Both the position numbers and the translations under genes were made by a program. A model generated the notes under the pieces. The model worked only from the letters and a program-made list of their open reading frames with translations, made no database searches and was not told the DNA's origin. Positions 21,925 to 31,568 of a DNA stretch of 64,000 nucleotides are shown here, piece by piece; positions within the stretch are counted from its first letter, which is position 1; every line of letters starts with the position of its first letter. Source of the stretch: Charina bottae (taxonomy: Eukaryota; Chordata; Lepidosauria; Squamata; Charinaidae). Location: NCBI GenBank assembly GCA_023362775.1, contig JALMGJ010000003.1:179339725-179403724 (forward strand). Reading direction: 5' to 3'.

Positions 21925-22140
21925 GTGCCTTCAAGTCACTGATGACTCCTGGGACTGCCTGGACTACTCTCTGCAGTTTTCTTGGATTTTGGAAGTGGTT
22001 TGCCTGCTTCCCAGGGATGAGAGAGAGAGAGGCTGGCCTATGGCCACCCAGCTGGCTTGCTGCTTAAGGCAGGACTAGGACTTGTGGTCTCCCAGTTTCT
22101 AGCCTGGTGCCTTAACCACTACACCAAACTGGCTCTCTCT
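21925..22140 (-). repeat. MIR-like tRNA-SINE
   Basis: The plus strand reads GTGCCTTCAAGTCACTGATG, then GGCCACCCAGCTGGCTTGCT and CCTTAACCACTACACCAAAC. The tRNA-like head is at the right, so the element is on the minus strand. A GAGAGAGAGA run lies inside. Confidence 0.7.
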
Positions 22141-23084
22141 AGGGGAAAAGGAATAGTTTTACAGTGCTTTATTTGGAGCTGTGCAATGGTCTTATATTGG
22201 CAGGATGGTCCTCCTTATCCTGCTTACTTGTTCCTAGGATTTTCCTCCTCCTCCTCCTGAATGCAAGGCCTGTGGTGCCTTGCTATGCTTCTTCTATTGT
22301 TTTTGGTTAATTTGAATGGCAGCTTTGCTACTCTTTTTTGCCCAATGGCCAGTTTACATAGTTTTCTTCAGTGCAAAGTATGCTAATGCACCAATGAAGC
22401 TTGGGGAGGACAGGATGGCGCCTTGGCTACAGTGCTCTTTTTTGCACCCCCTTTGTTCAGCTGTGGGGAGAGTGCTAATCTTGCCATGAGGTTCCTCAGC
22501 AGCAGTGATGGCCTGAGCACAGTTGTGGGAGTCGGGGCTAGTGGGTTATGCAAAGATATCCTGTTACATCTGTTGTTGGTAATAGGATGGCTTTCCTGCA
22601 CCCAGAAGATCTGGAAATATTATTTATATGACCTTCATGTGAAACTGTCTGAAATTCTCTGTTCCAAATAGCAGTGCTGGGAAAAAATCAGGAAACTATT
22701 ATCTGATCTTCAAAGTAATGTGGTAACACCACTTGCGAACTACCTGTAGGTAAATTCATCTGTGGACAATATTTATAAGTGACAATTGAGATTATTTCAT
22801 AGCGTAATAAAAATCAGCCCATTGTTTTTATAAGTAATATAGTTTTCTTTAAATACATACTGTAAATTTTATTATATCAACAAAGAATCTCTACCAAAAT
22901 ACTACATGTAGAACAAGAAGAAACAAACAAACAAAAAATCCATCATAGAACTGTGCCCTTGATATAGGTTTCAGTATGAAAATGAAGTTTCTACAGGGGG
23001 TTTCCCCACCTACCAGAATATCCTCAATGGATACAGCCTATTATTATAATAATATTAGTTAAGGTAACATAACAATTAAGAAAA
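22141..23084. other. No recognised gene
   Basis: Frames of 60-82 codons on both strands near 22383-22671 lack recognisable domains. Confidence 0.4.
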
Positions 23085-23300
23085 TGAATCAGGGAAGTCC
23101 CAGATCAGATCCTAGTTCAGCAATGAATTTGCTATATGGCTGTAGGCAAACCACTGTCTCTTAGTTCAGCCCATCATCCATAAAATGAATGTAATAACAC
23201 TGTCCTGTGTTGCCAATTATTATAAGGATTACTGGATAATATATGTGATATAGTTTGAGCACTTAGGAAATTGGTAATAAAATGCCAAGCATTATTATTC
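23085..23300 (+). repeat. MIR-like SINE fragment, diverged
   Basis: The sequence order (GATCCTAGTTCAGCAATGAA, CTGTAGGCAAACCACTGTCTC, CATCATCCATAAAATGAA) follows the general MIR-core pattern. It is weak and old. Confidence 0.4.
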
Positions 23301-23329
23301 TCTCCACAGCATCAACTGAATTGAATTAG

Positions 23330-24300
23330 CTTTAGCTTTATTTCTTTATTTATAAGATTTATGTAGCTATCCAACTCATGTAATTGTGACTTTGGACAGA
23401 ATACATCAAATAACCTCCCCCGCCACCCATACAATACTGCAAATAAAAAAACATACAGCATCAACAGAAAACAAAATCCATCAAACAACATATAGCTGGA
23501 GCTTACCAACCATATACTCCATGGGCTCATCTATCATCCAGGCCCTATGCTCGAGGGACAAGCCAAGTTTTTAAAGCTTCCCTGACAGCTAACAGGATCA
23601 GGGGCCATCCAAATCTCGGGAGAGAGATTGTTCCAAAGGGCAGGCACCACAACAGAAAAGCCACGTCTCACAAGTCCCAACAAATCACATTGCCTCAGCA
23701 ATGGGACCTGGAACTTGCCCATCCTGTGAGAGCATGTGCGATTGGAAAAAATAACCACAGATAGGTAGTCCCACAATAACCCAGTCCTGTGCCATGATGG
23801 TTTTTGTAGGCAATAACCAGCACCCTGATTTGCATCCAGAAACTTATTTTGAGCCAATGCAACTCATGAAATAGTGGTGTGACATAGTCCTATTGTGGTA
23901 TGCCCATAACTACCTGTGCTGTTGCTTTCTAGACAAACTGCAGCTTCCAGATGGTCTTCAAGGGCAGCCCCATGCAGACCATGTTGCAATATTCCAACTG
24001 GGAGTTAAGGCATGAGTGACTGCGAGCAGAGCTTCCTCATTCCAGGAACAGGTACAATTACTATATAAGCTGGAGGTGTGCAAAGGCCCTCTTGGCCATA
24101 GCTGCCATTTGCTCCTTGAGCAGGAGCTGTGAATCCAGGAGGACCCCAAATTGTGCTCTGGTTCTGAATGGAGGAGTGCAACCCACTCCAGAATCAATGT
24201 GGAAAATCTCTAGTTCTAGGTTTAGAGGGGCCCCAAACCCACATCCACATGGTTGTGCCATGACTGAATATTGCACCTGATTAATCAGCCTCAGCTCTGA
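23330..24300 (-). pseudogene. L2-clade LINE fragment, minus strand
   Basis: Minus-strand frames contain GVLLDSQLLLKEQMAAMAKR (about 24061-24180), then RRGFSVVVPALWNNLSPEIW (about 23600-23660). The 3' end reads GAGTTGGATAGCTACATAAA followed by TAAATAAAG near 23336-23370. Several frameshifts are present. It shares family with the L2 pieces at 2180 and 24700. Confidence 0.7.
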
Positions 24301-24699
24301 TATTTTTTTAAAGAGAGAGGTTTCCTAATGTGTTTCAGTCCCCATAATCAATTTAGTTATATGTCCAAAACAGCAAAAATACAAAAGTGTAAAATCTCTA
24401 TGAAAGAATGGACTATCAACCAAATTGCTAGAGAACTTGGGAATAAATTCCATTGAACTCAGAGAAAGTTAATTTCTAAGTTAACATGTACTGGCATGGC
24501 TTAACTTTGTTCTGAGCCTCTCTGCATGATTATTAATGTCAGATTTCCTTGAACTGATCAATGAACAATCAACTATTACTACATATATTAGCAACATAAT
24601 CCCATACATACTACTTTACAAGTAAGGTCCATTAAACTCACTGTATCTTACTTCTAAGAAAATATACACAGACTATTCCCTTGAGATATATATCAAATC

Positions 24700-25790
24700 A
24701 GAGTAACTTAGAGCTGCTGCTGATACATTGGGGCTTGTCGCCACCAGGGTTGTTCCTTGATGGGTAAGCATTACCTGTCAGGGAGCAGGTCCACAAGCGG
24801 GGATTCTTCTGCACTCACAGCTCCTGCTGGAACAGCAGGGAGAAGATGTGGCCAGAGGGCCTACAACCTGGTGCAGTAGTTGTGACCCTTTCTGGGGTGG
24901 GAGGACCTGGCTACAGTAAGTCATGTCTTCACCACCACCTGATTGGACTACTGTAATGTGCTGATGCTAGGGAAAGTGGAAGGCAAAAGGAAGAGGGGCC
25001 AACCAAGGGCAAGATGGATGGATGATATTCTCGAGGTGATGGACTTGACCTTGGGGGAGCTGGGGGTGGCGACGGCTGACAGGAAGTTCTGGCGTGGACT
25101 GGTCCATGAAGTTACGAAGAGTTGGAAGCAACTGAACGAATAAACAACAACAATGTGCTTACTTGGGGCTGCCCTTAATTATCTCTTCAAAACTACAATT
25201 GGTCCAAAATGCAGCAGCCCATAGAGTTTCTGGTTCCTGATGTTGGAAATATATAACCCCACTTCTGCAAACCCTGCATTAATTGCCATTTGGTTTCCCG
25301 ATACAATTGAAGGTGATGGTTTTGCATCTGGATACCTGCAGGATCACCTACTCCAACCAATACCAGCCCAACTGGTTAGATCAAATACAGAGAAGCTGTT
25401 GTTAATCCCACATTTTCAGGTGGTTTGTGGGGCTAAAGTGAGAAGATGCTGCTTTTCTGAGGCAGAGCTGATACTGCACAACAGCCTCCTGATAGAGATC
25501 AGATTAGCCCCCTCTTTGTTGATATTTTGAAAGTTATTAAAAATGGAGTTGTTTCAGAGAGCCTTTCCCTGATTTTATAATGCCATCCTGAACTTCTCTC
25601 TTTACTGTTTTCATTTTTTGTCTGGTTGGCATTGTTCTTATTGTGAAGTTTGTACCATGCATGTTTTGCTTTTTTTAATAACTTATGTAAGCCACCAAGA
25701 ATCTTTTTGATTGCAGTAGGCTAGAAATGTGTTTAATACATACATACACCCATACATACATACATACATACATACAGTACTTGCCTTACG
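24700..25790 (+). pseudogene. L2-clade LINE fragment, plus strand, with nested BovB
   Basis: It aligns by eye with the copy at 2240 onward: CTCCTTGATGGG...CAGGGAGCAGGT there, TTCCTTGATGGG...CAGGGAGCAGGT here. Later peptides QLVRSNTEKLLLIPHFQ and IRLAPSLLIF match the same family. A BovB tail fragment splits it at 24963-25151. It ends in a CATA tetranucleotide run at about 25737-25778. Confidence 0.7.
24963..25151 (+). mobile_element. 5'-truncated BovB 3' fragment
   Basis: The 189-bp piece begins GATGCTAGGGAAAGTGGAAG and ends GAACGAATAAACAACAAC, matching the last about 190 bp of BovB, including the KVEGKRKRG codons. An exact 8-bp target duplication, AATGTGCT, is at 24955-24962 and 25152-25159, inside older L2. 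Confidence 0.92.
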
Positions 25791-26097
25791 GGAATCCATT
25801 CAGTATCCCAGAAGGTAGCCATCAGACCCCTATTTGAAAACCTCCAGCAAAGTGAAATCTACCACTGGTCTAGACAGATTTTGCCCTCCTTAACATCCCT
25901 TGCCATCAGAGAATTCCTTCTATTTGCTAAAGAAATTTATCCAAAATGCTAGTGCCATAGCTTACCTTCATTTACTAACATTATTGTCGGGGGAAGCAGA
26001 GAGGAGGGCGGAGCACTGGATAAGAAGCGAGCACGCAGCTCAGAGAGCCTAGCCTATTTCCCCAAACGTCAGAAGAAAGCTCCACCCTAGGTTGAGC

Positions 26098-26129
26098 TGA
26101 TATACTTGGGAATCTTCAGGCACTGTTAG
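26098..26129 (+). promoter_or_regulatory. LTR promoter: TATA-like box and predicted start
   Basis: GATATA at 26099-26104 lies about 28 bp upstream of G26129. I choose G26129 as the likely first transcribed base because from there the transcript begins GTTTAGCAGGATT, the exact complement of the primer-binding site. Confidence 0.6.
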
Positions 26130-26158
26130 TTTAGCAGGATTTCTGCTTGTAGGTATGC

Positions 26159-26164
26159 AATAAA
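26159..26164 (+). terminator. LTR poly(A) signal
   Basis: AATAAA occurs about 30 bp after the predicted start, with a GT-rich GGCGTGTTATTT downstream. In the 3' LTR the same hexamer at 31508-31513 would direct 3' end formation. Confidence 0.7.
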
Positions 26165-26221
26165 CACTAGAGACTAGATTCCAGGCCTTGGCGTGTTATT
26201 TCTGCATCTACACACGACATC

Positions 26222-26234
26222 AATCCTGCTAAAC
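26222..26234 (+). promoter_or_regulatory. Self-complementary primer-binding site
   Basis: AATCCTGCTAAAC, two bases after the 5' LTR, is the exact reverse complement of LTR bases 26129-26141. No tRNA-like TGG start is present. This fits the self-priming mechanism established for Tf1 and its relatives, in which the 5' end of the RNA folds back as primer. Confidence 0.8.
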
Positions 26235-26277
26235 CTAAACTCCCATCGAAAGAGGGAGGAACACATAAACCAGGAGA

Positions 26278-27321
26278 ATGGCTTCTCAGACACAGGAATT
26301 GCAGCAGGCCATAATCCAATTAGCAGCGGCCTTGACACAACACCAGCAGCAGGTCGACGACCAGATTAATAACTTACAGGCGGCGATGCTTCAGCAGATC
26401 CAACAACCAGCCCCGGTCGTCCAGCAGCCGGCACCAGTGGCTGCACCCCCACCAGTCGTTCTGCGATCCCCAGGGTGTTTACCAGAGAAATTTGGGGGAG
26501 AGACGGCACAGCTCAGGACCTTCGTCGCCCAGTGCACCATGTTTTTCGACAGCAGACCAGCCGAGTTCCCGACGGAGAGGTCCAGAGTCACGTTCATTTT
26601 AAGTTTGCTGAAAGGCTCAGCCGCAAGATGGTCCATCCCCATGGTGGAAGCTAACGACCCAATTCTGGACAACTACCAGAACTTTATGGCCCGTTTCAGA
26701 GCCCATTTTGATGATCCAATCAGAGAGGTCACTGCCAGCAGAGAGATCCGGCTGCTCCGACAGGGGAACAGGAGAGTAGGAGCGTACATCGCAGATTTCA
26801 AACTGCTGGCAGGAGATTTGGGCTGGAATGAGGTGGCATTGAAGGATCAGTTTAAACAAGGACTGGACGAAGAGATTAAGACGGAGTTAGTGCGGCAGGG
26901 CACTCCAGCGACATTGGAAGACCTGTACCAGTTAACAGTCGTCATAGATGCTCGATTGGAGGAGTTAAAGCAGCTTCGGCCAGGGAGAAACAGGGCAGGA
27001 ACCCGACCGGCTTTTCCAGGTTTTGCTACCCCCTCTAACACGTTTGTTCCCCTGAGCGCGGAAGAACCCATGCAGATAGGGGCCATAAGAAGGGGGCTCT
27101 CTGAAGCCGAGAGGCAAAGGAGAAGGGACAGTGCACTTTGTTTTTATTGCGGGGGGCCAGGGCACATTGCAAGGGTGTGCCCGACCAGACGCCAGGCAGC
27201 CCCGGTAAGATTTACAACCCAAGGCACGGAGCAGGCCCACATTCCAGCCGCTTCTTCTCAGCAGTTAAACTCCAACGGCCCCCCTCATCAGAGCCCCGCA
27301 GGGTGGCCATCCAGCAATTAA
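26278..27321 (+). CDS. gag: Chromovirus Gag
   Basis: The 347-residue protein would form the virus-like particle. The N-terminus is Gln-rich and probably coiled coil, followed by a proline/valine-rich stretch (residues about 45-60). The central part, LPEKFGGETAQLRTFVAQC to LYQLTVVIDARL, is the retrotransposon Gag capsid-type domain. One zinc knuckle, CFYCGGPGHIARVC, begins at Cys288. The start is the first Met after the leader, 58 bp past the LTR. The frame ends just after it overlaps a minus-one frame that leads into pol, so Gag-Pol was probably made by minus-one frameshifting. Confidence 0.93.
   Translation: MASQTQELQQAIIQLAAALTQHQQQVDDQINNLQAAMLQQIQQPAPVVQQPAPVAAPPPVVLRSPGCLPEKFGGETAQLRTFVAQCTMFFDSRPAEFPTERSRVTFILSLLKGSAARWSIPMVEANDPILDNYQNFMARFRAHFDDPIREVTASREIRLLRQGNRRVGAYIADFKLLAGDLGWNEVALKDQFKQGLDEEIKTELVRQGTPATLEDLYQLTVVIDARLEELKQLRPGRNRAGTRPAFPGFATPSNTFVPLSAEEPMQIGAIRRGLSEAERQRRRDSALCFYCGGPGHIARVCPTRRQAAPVRFTTQGTEQAHIPAASSQQLNSNGPPHQSPAGWPSSN
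27279..27285 (+). promoter_or_regulatory. Candidate minus-one frameshift site
   Basis: In the gag frame the codons are GGC CCC CCT, giving the heptamer C CCC CCT, which fits X XXY YYZ. It lies near the end of gag where the pol-side frame (minus one relative to gag) is open. I cannot show a downstream pseudoknot by eye. Confidence 0.35.
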
Positions 27322-27418
27322 GAAGGGCTCAGGCGGCAGATCACAGCCAAGATTTTTATATTGTTCCAGCCACGCTGACTACAGATTCCAAGCAACTATT
27401 ACCGGTAAATGTTATGAT

Positions 27419-27568
27419 AAAATGTTTATATAAAATCAAATGTAAATATATATACATAAATGTAACCATTGTTATGTGTTATATATGATCATTGTTATGT
27501 GTTATATGTTTTGTTTATGTTTTATGTTGAATGTAATAATAAAAAATTATATCTGCAAAAAAAAAAAA
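27419..27568 (+). mobile_element. Poly(A)-tailed retro-insertion nested in the chromovirus
   Basis: About 150 bp of AT-rich sequence ends in AATAATAAAAAATTATATCTGC and about 17 A residues. It is flanked by a 12-bp direct repeat, AAATGTTATGAT (27407-27418 and 27569-27580). A 24-bp unit containing ATTGTTATGTGTTATAT occurs twice inside. The end resembles L1 3' termini in this window, so a 5'-truncated L1 tail is my best guess. It adds 162 bp in all, keeping frame but introducing stops. Confidence 0.85.
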
Positions 27569-27575
27569 AAATGTT

Positions 27576-30500
27576 ATGATTGATTCCGGGGCGACAACCA
27601 ATTTTATAGATGGGAAAGCGGTGGAAAAGTTTAATATTTCAACTATTGCACTACCAAGCCCCATGCAGGTTGAAACCATCGACGGGCAACCTCTCAAGGC
27701 CGGTGCGATCGAACGTTGCACCCTGCCGATTCAGCTAAACATCGCAGATCACTCGGAGTGGATCCAACTGTACGTTACTGCCTCCTTGCAAGTCCCAGTC
27801 ATTCTCGGGGCACCTTGGTTGAGACTTCACAACCCCAATTTGGACTGGATGACTGGAGCAGTTTCCTTTCCCTCTCAAGACTGTCGGCACCACAAATTGC
27901 AGGGCATTACCCAAGCCCTGCCGGCAGCTGCAAGCCGGGAAGCAGGGAAGGCTCCACTACCAACAAAGTATGGAGATTTTGCAGACATCTTCGGAGAGCA
28001 AGAGGCCACAGTGTTGCCCCCCAATAGATCTTTTGACTGTACCATAGATTTGAAGCCTGGGGCCAAGATCCCAGCGGCACGGCATTACACAATGTCCCCA
28101 AAGGAGCTAGCTATACTGAAGGAATATTTGGATACCAACCTAAAAAAGGGTTTCATTCGGCCATCGACATCACCGGCATCTGCCCCTACCTTCTTCGTGC
28201 CTAAAAAGCCCGATCCTTTCACCCCGGCGGCACAGGCTGGCGATAAGGGACCCCCCATGCGCACGGTGCATGACTACAGCGCACTCAACGCAGTCACCGT
28301 TAGAGACCACTACCCTCTTCCAGTGATATCGGAGTTGCTAGATCGCCTGCAAAAGGCTCGCATTTTTACCAAGCTAGACCTCAGGAATGCCTACAATTTG
28401 ATCAGAATAAAGCCAGGCCATGAATACTTAACGGCTTTTAACACCAGATATGGTAAGTTTGAGTATTTAGTCATGCCTTTTGGACTAAGTAATTGTGGGG
28501 CAGTATTTTCCAGGTTCATGAACCACATTTTCTCAGACTTGTTAGATAAATATGTCATTGTGTATCTGGATGACATTCTGATTTATTCTGAGGACCCCAC
28601 CTCCCACATTACCCATGTGCGTAATGTTCTGCAGAGATTAAGAGAGAACAAGCTGTTTGCGAAATTAGAAAAGTGCGCTTTTGACTTAACGCAATTAGAC
28701 TATCTGGGATACAGGATTTCCACAGAAGGCATAGCCGTGGATCCTGCAAAGGTCCAAGCAATTATGTCATGGAAGCCTCCCCGTAACGTCAAGGAGCTCC
28801 AACAATTTCTGGGGTATGCAAATTTTCTTCACAAGTTTATTGCCTCATATGCGGAGAAAGCGCGTCCCCTTACTCAGCTGTTAAAGAAAAACAGACGTTT
28901 TTGCTGGGGGGAACAGCAGCAAGCGGCCTTTCAAGAATTTAAACAGCTGTTTACCTCCCCACCACTCCTGAGGCACCCGAACCCTTCAAAACAATTCCAC
29001 GTCCAGTGCGACGCCTCTAACTTTGCCGTCGCCGCCATTTTACTCCAAGCGGCGGACGAAAGGGGGGAAGATTTATTACCCTGTGCCTATTTCTCTCGCA
29101 CGCTGTCACCAGCAGAGAGGAATTACGATGTTTTTAACAAGGAACTGCTTGCCATAAAATCAGCCTTTCAAGAATGGAGGCATTGGTTAGAGGGAGCAGC
29201 TTTGCCAATCAAGGTTTACACAGACCATAAAAACTTAGCACTGTTGCAGAGCTCGGGATCCCTCAACCCCCGTCAGGTCAGATGGAGTCAATTTTTTTCA
29301 CGCTTCGATTTCGTCATCTCGTATTTGCCAGGCAAACAAAACAAGCTGGCTGACGCGTTGTCTAGGCAGCCGCAGGACATTGCAGAACCTGACCAAGCCA
29401 CCCAAGCCACGATCTTGCACCCTCAAAATTTTGAGAAGCCTCCCGAAGGGGTCCAAGTAGAGAACTTGGCAGCAGTCAGACTAGTAGACGATCTCCTTGT
29501 AAGAATCAAGGCGCAGCAGCAACAAGACCCCTACGCACGGGCTAGGCTGGATGACCTCCAGGGGGCCCAGCAGGGTACACCGTCCCCTTTCACAGTGGAG
29601 GCAGGGACACTTTGGCATAGTGGGCGGCTTTATGTTCCCAAGACCCTGAGGGAAGAAGTATTACAGCTCTGTCATGATAGCCCTACGGCAGGACACGGGG
29701 GTGTGTTCAAAACGCTGCACAGAACACTCAGAGACTACTGGTGGCCCAAGATGGCAGCACACATCAAGACTTACGTGGCCTCTTGCCACGTGTGTAGACG
29801 CGCTAAAACGGTTGCAGGGAGACCAGCAGGCCTTTTGCAGCCCCTGCCCACACACCCCCAACCTTGGGACACACTCTCCATGGATTTTATCACTGACTTG
29901 CCACAGGCACAGGGTTTCACTTCCATCCTGGTGGTGGTAGACTGCTTTACGAAAATGGCGCACTTCATTCCCTGCAAGGGCCTACCAACAGCACAAGTTA
30001 CAGCACAGCTCTTTTTGGACAATGTCTTCCGATATAGAGGTATGGTTAACCACTTGATCTCAGATCGCGGTTCGCAATTTACTTCCAGGTTCTGGGGGGC
30101 GCTTTTCCAGACGTTGGGGGTCAAAATACACTTGTCCTCTGCGAATCATCCGTGCTCTAATGGCGAAGCAGAGAAAACTAACCAGTTATTGCAGCAATAT
30201 CTCAGATGTTACATTAACTACCGGCAGGACAATTGGCCAGAACTTCTCCCCATGGCAGAGTTCGCTTACAACAATGCAGTACATTCCTCAACCAAGATGT
30301 CCCCTTTCCAGGCTCTCTATGGCACAAACCCGAGAGTGTTGCCCATTTCCTCACAACAAACAGCTGTGCCTGCAGCCACAGATTTCCTGGCAGAAAGACA
30401 GGCAGCCCATCACCTGTTAGCAGAGCAGCTAGAGCTGGCAAAGGCAGCCTATAAACGGAACGCAGATGAACGTAGACAGGAAGGACCCCCCATTTCACCA

Positions 30501-31439
30501 GGAGACAAGGTCTGGCTCTCTACAAAGTTTCTGCCCACTAACAGACCTTGCAAGAAGCTGGACTCTAAGTTTATTGGCCCCTTTCAGGTGATACAGCAAA
30601 TAAATCCTGTGGCTTATCGTTTGCAGCTTCCGCATTCCATGAGGATTCACCCGGTGTTTCACAAGTCCTTGTTAGTCAAGGATTCCCCTCCAAGTGCCTT
30701 GCGGTCGCATACCACCCCCCCACCTCCGGTACTTGTCCAAGGGGAACCGGAGTACAAAGTGCAAGAGATTTTGGACTCCAGAAGGAGGGGCAGGGGGATT
30801 CAATATTTAATACACTGGAAGGGGTATTCTCAGACAGAGCGCTCCTGGGAAAATGCCAAAGATGTTCACGCACCCTGCCTAGTGCATAGGTTTCATCAGA
30901 TTTTCCCTCACAAGCCACGGCCAGTGCGACTCCCAGAGCTACAGCCCCCAGCTGAAGACGAGGAAGCCGACCAGCCTGAGGATTTCGTGAGTTACCAGCA
31001 GCCATTCCTTCTCCCCCTGTCAGAACCAGCGAGGGGGGAGGAGGAGGATTCGCATCCCTCCACCTCTGGTTGCCAGCTCCCAGGAGGGGGGAGGGAGAAC
31101 CTTTCTAACGATTTAGCTGTTTTTCAGGAGAGGCCAGCTGCACCCAGACTATCAGATCAAACAGAGAGACGCGAGCCTTCCCCCGACATTCCTTTCCTGG
31201 ATGACCTCCCTTCACTGCCCAGCTCCCAGGAAGAAGAGCAGATAGAAACTTTTTCACACGGGATCCTGCCCGACACCAAGGACGAACGGGGGGAGGGAGT
31301 TGCTATGGAGTTTTTGGATGGGGAGGGGGGTGGTGTCGGGGGAAGCAGAGAGGAGGGCGGAGCACTGGATAAGAAGCGAGCACGCAGCTCAGAGAGCCTA
31401 GCCTATTTCCCCAAACGTCAGAAGAAAGCTCCACCCTAG
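27576..31439 (+). CDS. pol: Chromovirus Pol (protease, RT, RNase H, integrase, chromodomain)
   Basis: The open frame has 1,287 codons. The first Met is simply the first after the nested insertion; the natural frame extended upstream. Protease: DSGAT at residues 3-7. RT: catalytic YLDD at 330-333. RNase H: Asp479 in VQCDASN, and the VYTDHKNL motif. Integrase zinc region: His700, His707, Cys737, Cys740. Catalytic triad: Asp770 (MDF), Asp830 (SDRG) and Glu866, with 35 residues between the last two. A GPF module (KFIGPFQV) follows. The chromodomain begins at about Glu1059 (EYKVQEILDSR) and includes YLIHWKGYSQTERSWE; in chromoviruses such domains can guide integration to marked chromatin. The last 35 codons are encoded by the 3' LTR and carry basic KKRAR and KRQKK clusters. 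No internal stop or missing catalytic residue is seen. Confidence 0.95.
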   Translation: MIDSGATTNFIDGKAVEKFNISTIALPSPMQVETIDGQPLKAGAIERCTLPIQLNIADHSEWIQLYVTASLQVPVILGAPWLRLHNPNLDWMTGAVSFPSQDCRHHKLQGITQALPAAASREAGKAPLPTKYGDFADIFGEQEATVLPPNRSFDCTIDLKPGAKIPAARHYTMSPKELAILKEYLDTNLKKGFIRPSTSPASAPTFFVPKKPDPFTPAAQAGDKGPPMRTVHDYSALNAVTVRDHYPLPVISELLDRLQKARIFTKLDLRNAYNLIRIKPGHEYLTAFNTRYGKFEYLVMPFGLSNCGAVFSRFMNHIFSDLLDKYVIVYLDDILIYSEDPTSHITHVRNVLQRLRENKLFAKLEKCAFDLTQLDYLGYRISTEGIAVDPAKVQAIMSWKPPRNVKELQQFLGYANFLHKFIASYAEKARPLTQLLKKNRRFCWGEQQQAAFQEFKQLFTSPPLLRHPNPSKQFHVQCDASNFAVAAILLQAADERGEDLLPCAYFSRTLSPAERNYDVFNKELLAIKSAFQEWRHWLEGAALPIKVYTDHKNLALLQSSGSLNPRQVRWSQFFSRFDFVISYLPGKQNKLADALSRQPQDIAEPDQATQATILHPQNFEKPPEGVQVENLAAVRLVDDLLVRIKAQQQQDPYARARLDDLQGAQQGTPSPFTVEAGTLWHSGRLYVPKTLREEVLQLCHDSPTAGHGGVFKTLHRTLRDYWWPKMAAHIKTYVASCHVCRRAKTVAGRPAGLLQPLPTHPQPWDTLSMDFITDLPQAQGFTSILVVVDCFTKMAHFIPCKGLPTAQVTAQLFLDNVFRYRGMVNHLISDRGSQFTSRFWGALFQTLGVKIHLSSANHPCSNGEAEKTNQLLQQYLRCYINYRQDNWPELLPMAEFAYNNAVHSSTKMSPFQALYGTNPRVLPISSQQTAVPAATDFLAERQAAHHLLAEQLELAKAAYKRNADERRQEGPPISPGDKVWLSTKFLPTNRPCKKLDSKFIGPFQVIQQINPVAYRLQLPHSMRIHPVFHKSLLVKDSPPSALRSHTTPPPPVLVQGEPEYKVQEILDSRRRGRGIQYLIHWKGYSQTERSWENAKDVHAPCLVHRFHQIFPHKPRPVRLPELQPPAEDEEADQPEDFVSYQQPFLLPLSEPARGEEEDSHPSTSGCQLPGGGRENLSNDLAVFQERPAAPRLSDQTERREPSPDIPFLDDLPSLPSSQEEEQIETFSHGILPDTKDERGEGVAMEFLDGEGGGVGGSREEGGALDKKRARSSESLAYFPKRQKKAPP
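31320..31333 (+). promoter_or_regulatory. Polypurine tract
   Basis: GGGGAGGGGGGTGG directly abuts the 3' LTR. It is the expected primer for plus-strand synthesis. Confidence 0.8.
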
Positions 31440-31568
31440 GTTGAGCTGATATACTTGGGAATCTTCAGGCACTGTTAGTTTAGCAGGATTTCTGCTTGTA
31501 GGTATGCAATAAACACTAGAGACTAGATTCCAGGCCTCGGCGTGTTATTTCTGCATCTACACACGACA
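31334..31568 (+). repeat. Chromovirus 3' LTR
   Basis: 235 bp, one base different from the 5' LTR, followed by the target duplication ATTAT. Its first 106 bp also encode the end of pol. Confidence 0.97.

Larger units (their letters stand above)
25985..26219 (+). repeat. Chromovirus 5' LTR
   Basis: It starts TGTCGGGGGAAG and ends CTACACACGACA, with inverted TGTCG/CGACA termini. Compared with the 3' LTR I find one difference, T here in CAGGCCTTGGCG and C there. Confidence 0.97.
25985..31568 (+). mobile_element. Sushi-type Ty3/gypsy chromovirus, complete
   Basis: This is a 5,584-bp element with 235-bp LTRs differing at one base, TG...CA ends and an exact 5-bp target duplication ATTAT (25980-25984 and 31569-31573). 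Internal order is primer-binding site, gag, protease, RT, RNase H, integrase with a chromodomain, and polypurine tract. A chromodomain plus a PBS complementary to the element's own transcript place it in the Tf1/sushi-like group of chromoviruses, the group from which mammalian PEG10/RTL genes derive. A poly(A) insertion between gag and pol damages this copy. Confidence 0.96.
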
